Shown in pieces: positions 7,543 through 10,533 of a DNA stretch of 10,533 nt (its first letter is position 1; each line of letters starts with the position of its first letter). The translations under genes were made by a program, and so were the position numbers. Source of the DNA: CAYNST01 sp964399955 (GTDB lineage Bacteria; Pseudomonadota; Gammaproteobacteria; Pseudomonadales; Cellvibrionaceae); assembly GCA_964399955.1 (NCBI GenBank), contig CAYNST010000117.1, positions 1 to 10,533 of the forward strand, in the 5' to 3' direction. The notes below the pieces were generated by a model, which was given only the letters and a program-made list of their open reading frames with translations, was not told where the DNA came from and searched no databases.

Positions 7543-7563
7543 GGTCCCGGACGGGGCCCGTTT
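7543..7563 (+). terminator. Possible terminator of the aldo/keto reductase
   Basis: GGTCCC (7543-7548) pairs with GGGGCC (7553-7558) around a GGAC loop, with one G-U pair. A short T run (7561-7563) follows after a 2-nt gap. GGACCGGTCC (7538-7547) is an overlapping perfect palindrome. It is a weak candidate because the T-tract has only three residues. Confidence 0.35.
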
Positions 7564-7942
7564 GTGGCGCCGCCATGGGCATTGAAGCCTAAGTGCATCG
7601 GGTGCTCGCACTTATTCCGATGCCCAAGCCCACTGCCGGCTTCTAGAGCAAGATCGTTGGTTGTTCTGTGCCCTGCCCGCCCTGCCTTCACCTACACTTG
7701 ATTTAGCAACCGCGGTAAACGGACACAGCGTGGATGTTCAGTAGTCTTCCAGCAGTTGCTGTGAAAGGCCGCGTTGCTACCCCTATTTCTTGAGTCGGCC
7801 GCAGCCCGCATCTTCCTATTGCAGCGCCCGCCTCTTTCGGCATCAAGTGGCAAACTTAAATTGACGATTGCAGTACCCTTGACTGTGGCTCCCCGGCCCC
7901 GGTAGGTCTCCCCTTGCGGCTTCTTTGGAAGCCGTTTTTTTT
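7564..7942 (+). ncRNA. Candidate small RNA or long 3' UTR ending at a strong terminator
   Basis: About 380 bp between the aldo/keto reductase and the GH3 promoter hold no plausible protein gene, yet end in a textbook terminator. Inverted repeats are present: GCATCGG (7595-7601) with CCGATGC (7617-7623), AAGTGC (7591-7596) with GCACTT (7608-7613), and TGGGCAT (7576-7582) with ATGCCCA (7620-7626). Several of these overlap and exclude one another. No convincing promoter was found, so a processed 3' UTR of the reductase mRNA is equally possible. No known RNA family is recognised. Confidence 0.3.
7917..7942 (+). terminator. Strong intrinsic terminator
   Basis: CGGCTTC (7917-7923) and GAAGCCG (7928-7934) form a perfect 7-bp stem with a TTTG loop, followed at once by eight T residues (7935-7942). 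This is a canonical Rho-independent terminator for transcription from left to right. It isolates the GH3 gene from upstream transcription. Confidence 0.9.
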
Positions 7943-7971
7943 CTACTGCCAAAGCCCCGCACGATATCCGC

Positions 7972-7977
7972 TACAAT
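7972..7977 (+). promoter_or_regulatory. Likely -10 element of the GH3 gene
   Basis: TACAAT matches the sigma70 -10 consensus at five of six positions and lies 56 bp before the ATG, downstream of the intrinsic terminator. No good -35 hexamer is spaced correctly, which suggests activator dependence or a weak promoter. Confidence 0.45.
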
Positions 7978-8033
7978 AGCCACCGACCTCAAGGCTGCCA
8001 AATCTGCCGGCCGAGCACTCACAGGAGCTAATC

Positions 8034-10061
8034 ATGTATCCGAAAACGTCATTCGCTGATGCAGCCCGCTGGGCGCAAGAAAAAACCGCGCTGATGACCC
8101 TCGAAGAAAAATGCCGCTACGTCGGCGGGACCGACATTTTTTTTACCCAGGCCATCGAGCGTTTGGGCATCAGCCGGGTAATGATGTCCGACGCCACCGC
8201 CGGTGTGGTGTTGCGGGACCGATTCTACGATGTGACCTACCAAAACCCATTGCATAAATCCACCGCCTTCCCTGCGCCCATCATGCTGGCCGCCACCTGG
8301 AACCCGAGCCTTGCCGAGCAGTACGCGTCGAGCATTGCAGAGCAGTGCAACGCCAACGGCATTGGGGTTCTGTTGGGCCCCGGGCTTAACATGTACCGCA
8401 TATCCCAGTGTGGGCGCAACTTTGAGTATTTTGGGGAAGACCCGTTCCTGATTGCGCGCATGGTGGAGCGTTACGTTCGCGGTGTTCAGAACCAGGGCGT
8501 GGTCGCCACCCTCAAACATTTTGTGGCCAACAATACCGATTATTTCCGCCGCAAGAGCAACTCGGTGATAGACCAACGCACGCTGCACGAAATTTACCTG
8601 CCCGGCTTCAAGGCTGGCATAGACGCCGGCGCCATGGCGGTGATGACCGCCTACAACCTGGTGAACGGTGAGTGGACGGGGCAAAGCAAAGCGGTCATCA
8701 CCGACCTGCTGCGCACACAGCTAGGTTTCAAAGGCCTGGTCATGACCGACTGGTGGTCAGTCTACGACGGCGTGGCAACAGCCAAATCGGGCCAGGATCT
8801 GGAGATGCCGGCAAGCCAGGCCACCGCCAGGCTTGCGCAAATGGTCAACGAAGGCGAGGTCACCGAAGCCGAAGTGGACCGCATGGTCACCAGCATTCTT
8901 ACCACCTTCAAGGCCATGGAGCTGTTTGGCAAAAAGCCTCAGCCCGAACTGCAGACCAATTTCCCAAAACACGAAGCCGTGGCGCTGGACACTGCCAGAG
9001 AAGGCATAGTGTTGCTGCGCAATCAAAATAATATTCTGCCGCTAGACGACAGCGACGACGACATTTTGCTGCTCGGCGAATACATTCACACCAAGGCTAC
9101 CGGTGGTGGCTCGTCATTTGTCAAAGGCTACAACCAGATCACCGCTTTTGAAGCGCTAAGACAAACCTTTGGCGAACGCGTCCACTATTTGGCCGCACCC
9201 ACCGACGACGATATCCGCAACGCCAAGCGCATTATTCTAAGCGTGGGTACGACAGAAGCTGAAAGCTGGGACCGCCCCTTCGCGCTGCCAATTGGCGAAG
9301 AGCTGTACGTGCGTCGCGTGCTCAAACTCAACCCAAATGTGATTGTGTTGATTAACGCAGGCTCCGGGCTGCGCATGACCGACTGGCACGACCAGGCCGC
9401 CGCCATTCTCTACTGCTGGTACAACGGCCAGAACGGCAATATCGCTTTGGCAGAGATCCTGAGCGGTGAGGTTAACCCGTCCGGCAAACTGCCGTTCACC
9501 ATAGAGCGGGAGTTTAAGGACGGCCCCGGTGCCGGTTATATTCCCGAGGGTGAAATCCTTTACAACGGTGCCAACGACGAGTGGGAGGCCCACCGTGGCA
9601 TTTATGATGTCAACTACGGCGAGGGCGTATTTGTCGGCTACCGCTGGTACGAGCAGCGCCAGATTGCGCCTTTGTTTCCCTTTGGCTATGGCCTGTCCTA
9701 TAGCCGCTTTGAATACAGCGACTTGCGCTGCGATCTGAGCGAAAAAACCGCCGACCAGCCACTGATAATTCAGTTCAAGTTGCGCAACGCCGGGCCACTG
9801 GCCGGCATGGAAGTGGCGCAGGTCTACCTGCACGATTGCGAAGCCTCAGTCCCACGACCCATCAAGGAGCTGAAAGGCTTTCGCAAACTGGCCCTTGCTG
9901 CAGGGGAAGAACAAACCGTGGAAATCACCCTGTCCGCCGAGGCGTTTGCTTTTTACGATGAACAGCAGCAAGGCTGGACGGTGGAGCCCGGGCGCTTCGA
10001 GGTGCTGGTTGGACCCAGTTCTGCAGACATGGTGTTGAAGGCCGAAGTCACGGTGTGTTAG
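8034..10061 (+). CDS. Glycoside hydrolase family 3 (beta-glucosidase-like)
   Basis: A 675-residue retaining GH3 enzyme expected to remove terminal beta-linked sugars, probably glucose, from oligosaccharides or glycosides. Domains in order: (beta/alpha)8 barrel (about 20-290), alpha/beta sandwich (about 320-500), and C-terminal fibronectin III-like domain (about 585-660). Visible motifs: the nucleophile Asp239 in GLVMTDWW, substrate-binding KHF (161-163), GRNFEYFGEDP (127-137), and probable acid/base Glu410 in EAESWDRP. FVGYRWYE and PFGYGLSYSRFEY are typical of the family. The usual SDGPxG loop reads SDATAG (52-57). No signal peptide or PA14 insert is seen, so a cytoplasmic enzyme acting on imported sugars is likely. 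AGGAG (8023-8027) supports the start. Exact substrate is uncertain (glucoside, xyloside or other). Confidence 0.94.
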   Translation: MYPKTSFADAARWAQEKTALMTLEEKCRYVGGTDIFFTQAIERLGISRVMMSDATAGVVLRDRFYDVTYQNPLHKSTAFPAPIMLAATWNPSLAEQYASSIAEQCNANGIGVLLGPGLNMYRISQCGRNFEYFGEDPFLIARMVERYVRGVQNQGVVATLKHFVANNTDYFRRKSNSVIDQRTLHEIYLPGFKAGIDAGAMAVMTAYNLVNGEWTGQSKAVITDLLRTQLGFKGLVMTDWWSVYDGVATAKSGQDLEMPASQATARLAQMVNEGEVTEAEVDRMVTSILTTFKAMELFGKKPQPELQTNFPKHEAVALDTAREGIVLLRNQNNILPLDDSDDDILLLGEYIHTKATGGGSSFVKGYNQITAFEALRQTFGERVHYLAAPTDDDIRNAKRIILSVGTTEAESWDRPFALPIGEELYVRRVLKLNPNVIVLINAGSGLRMTDWHDQAAAILYCWYNGQNGNIALAEILSGEVNPSGKLPFTIEREFKDGPGAGYIPEGEILYNGANDEWEAHRGIYDVNYGEGVFVGYRWYEQRQIAPLFPFGYGLSYSRFEYSDLRCDLSEKTADQPLIIQFKLRNAGPLAGMEVAQVYLHDCEASVPRPIKELKGFRKLALAAGEEQTVEITLSAEAFAFYDEQQQGWTVEPGRFEVLVGPSSADMVLKAEVTVC

Positions 10062-10077
10062 GTCAAGGTGTAACTCT

Positions 10078-10118
10078 CCTCCCTGCCGGTTGGCACGCAA
10101 GCCTGCCGGCTAGGGGGG
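10078..10118 (+). other. Long hairpin downstream of the GH3 gene
   Basis: CCTCCCTGCCGG (10078-10089) pairs with 10106-10118 over 12 positions with one bulged T (10111) and one G-U pair. A small inner GGC/GCC stem (10092-10094 with 10101-10103) sits in the loop. No T-tract follows. It probably marks or protects the 3' end of the GH3 mRNA. Confidence 0.5.
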
Positions 10119-10150
10119 CGCTCTGACTTATTACCCCCACGAGCTTCACA

Positions 10151-10179
10151 TTTACAACCCCACAGAAAGTGCTTATCAT
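10151..10179 (+). promoter_or_regulatory. Sigma70-type promoter of the terminal gene
   Basis: TTTACA (10151-10156) and TATCAT (10174-10179) each match the sigma70 consensus at five of six positions and are separated by 17 nt. The predicted start near 10186 gives a leader of about 33 nt that contains the AAGGAG ribosome binding site. Confidence 0.6.
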
Positions 10180-10218
10180 CCCGCAAGATGGTTTTTTGAT
10201 CGAACAAGGAGCGTTGCC

Positions 10219-10533
10219 ATGACTGTACCCTCTCATATCGTTGCCGGGCAACACGGCGGCATCAAGGTTGGGCTCAGCCCCGCGTTAAAACCTGTCTACG
10301 ACAGTCTCAAGCAGATGGGCCACAGTGGCAATCACTGGGCCAGGGTCGCCACACAGGAAATTGATTCACTCACATCCGGGCACATGAAGTCGAATGTCTT
10401 TATTGGCCAATCGTGTAATCTGCTCAACAACTTCGTCTTCACCTTGATTCTCCCCGGCTGCAAAGCGTCTGTGCGAAAAAAGAGCAATGGTGAGTACTAT
10501 ATTTATCATCTTGAAATGGATGTTCATTATCAG
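10219..10533 (+). CDS. Unrecognised protein, partial (3' end outside the window)
   Basis: An open frame starts at an ATG preceded by AAGGAG (10206-10211, 7 nt spacing) and a good promoter, and runs 105 codons without a stop to the window edge. It begins MTVPSHIVAGQHGG. No signal peptide, transmembrane segment or known motif is seen. A hydrophobic stretch (NNFVFTLILPG, about 75-85) is followed by a basic, Tyr-rich segment. GC content falls from about 55-57% in codons near the start to about 41% over 10381-10533. The family is not recognised, and I assign no function. The strong initiation signals make it likely to be a real gene. Confidence 0.7.
   Translation, partial: MTVPSHIVAGQHGGIKVGLSPALKPVYDSLKQMGHSGNHWARVATQEIDSLTSGHMKSNVFIGQSCNLLNNFVFTLILPGCKASVRKKSNGEYYIYHLEMDVHYQ

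Noticed and set aside
7692..7952. 86-codon open frame on the - strand before the GH3 gene
   Set aside because: It begins with TTG next to the poly-T tract of the intrinsic terminator, has no ribosome binding site and reads as low-complexity basic sequence.
6554..10061. Aldo/keto reductase and GH3 gene as one sugar-utilisation operon
   Set aside because: They are 499 bp apart, with a strong intrinsic terminator and a separate -10 element between them, so co-transcription is unlikely.
10082..10109. Direct repeat CCTGCCGG spaced by 20 nt
   Set aside because: Only two 8-nt copies exist, and they are explained by the hairpin at 10078-10118. There are too few units for a CRISPR or iteron array.

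Overview
The window looks like chromosomal DNA of a ubiquinone-using gammaproteobacterium, probably from the Pseudomonadales/Cellvibrionales side. Rho and UbiD align almost colinearly with remembered Pseudomonas and E. coli proteins, and the gene order ppk1-trxA-rho-ubiD resembles the Pseudomonas neighbourhood. All recognisable genes are on the + strand, with moderately high GC (about 60% in a sampled GH3 line). There is no sign of insertion sequences, CRISPR arrays, tRNA or rRNA.

Region 1 (1-2740): a possible terminator of an upstream gene, then polyphosphate kinase (105-2279) and thioredoxin (2375-2701). Each gene has its own extended -10 type promoter. A compact GC hairpin follows trxA.

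Region 2 (2741-6131): a good sigma70-type promoter (2762-2790) opens a leader of about 550 nt with no convincing gene. This leader is C-rich and G-poor at its 5' end, contains several strong hairpins, and ends in a G-free C-rich patch and a hairpin just before rho (3358-4617). It looks like an autoregulatory rho leader. ubiD (4665-6131) follows rho after a short spacer with a hairpin and may be co-transcribed.

Region 3 (6132-8033): a 422-bp gap with two near-perfect palindromes, an aldo/keto reductase (6554-7534), then a 499-bp gap that ends in a textbook intrinsic terminator (7917-7942). No protein gene in front of that terminator explains it, so it may end a small RNA or a long 3' UTR.

Region 4 (8034-10533): a cytoplasmic GH3 glycoside hydrolase with its own promoter and ribosome binding site, a hairpin, a well-formed promoter, and the start of an unrecognised gene (10219 onward, cut by the window end) whose GC content falls sharply.

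The first four genes are housekeeping: phosphate storage, redox, transcription termination and ubiquinone synthesis. The second half is accessory sugar and carbonyl metabolism. No obviously new multi-gene system is visible. The most interesting material is non-coding: the rho leader, the orphan terminator and the twin palindromes.
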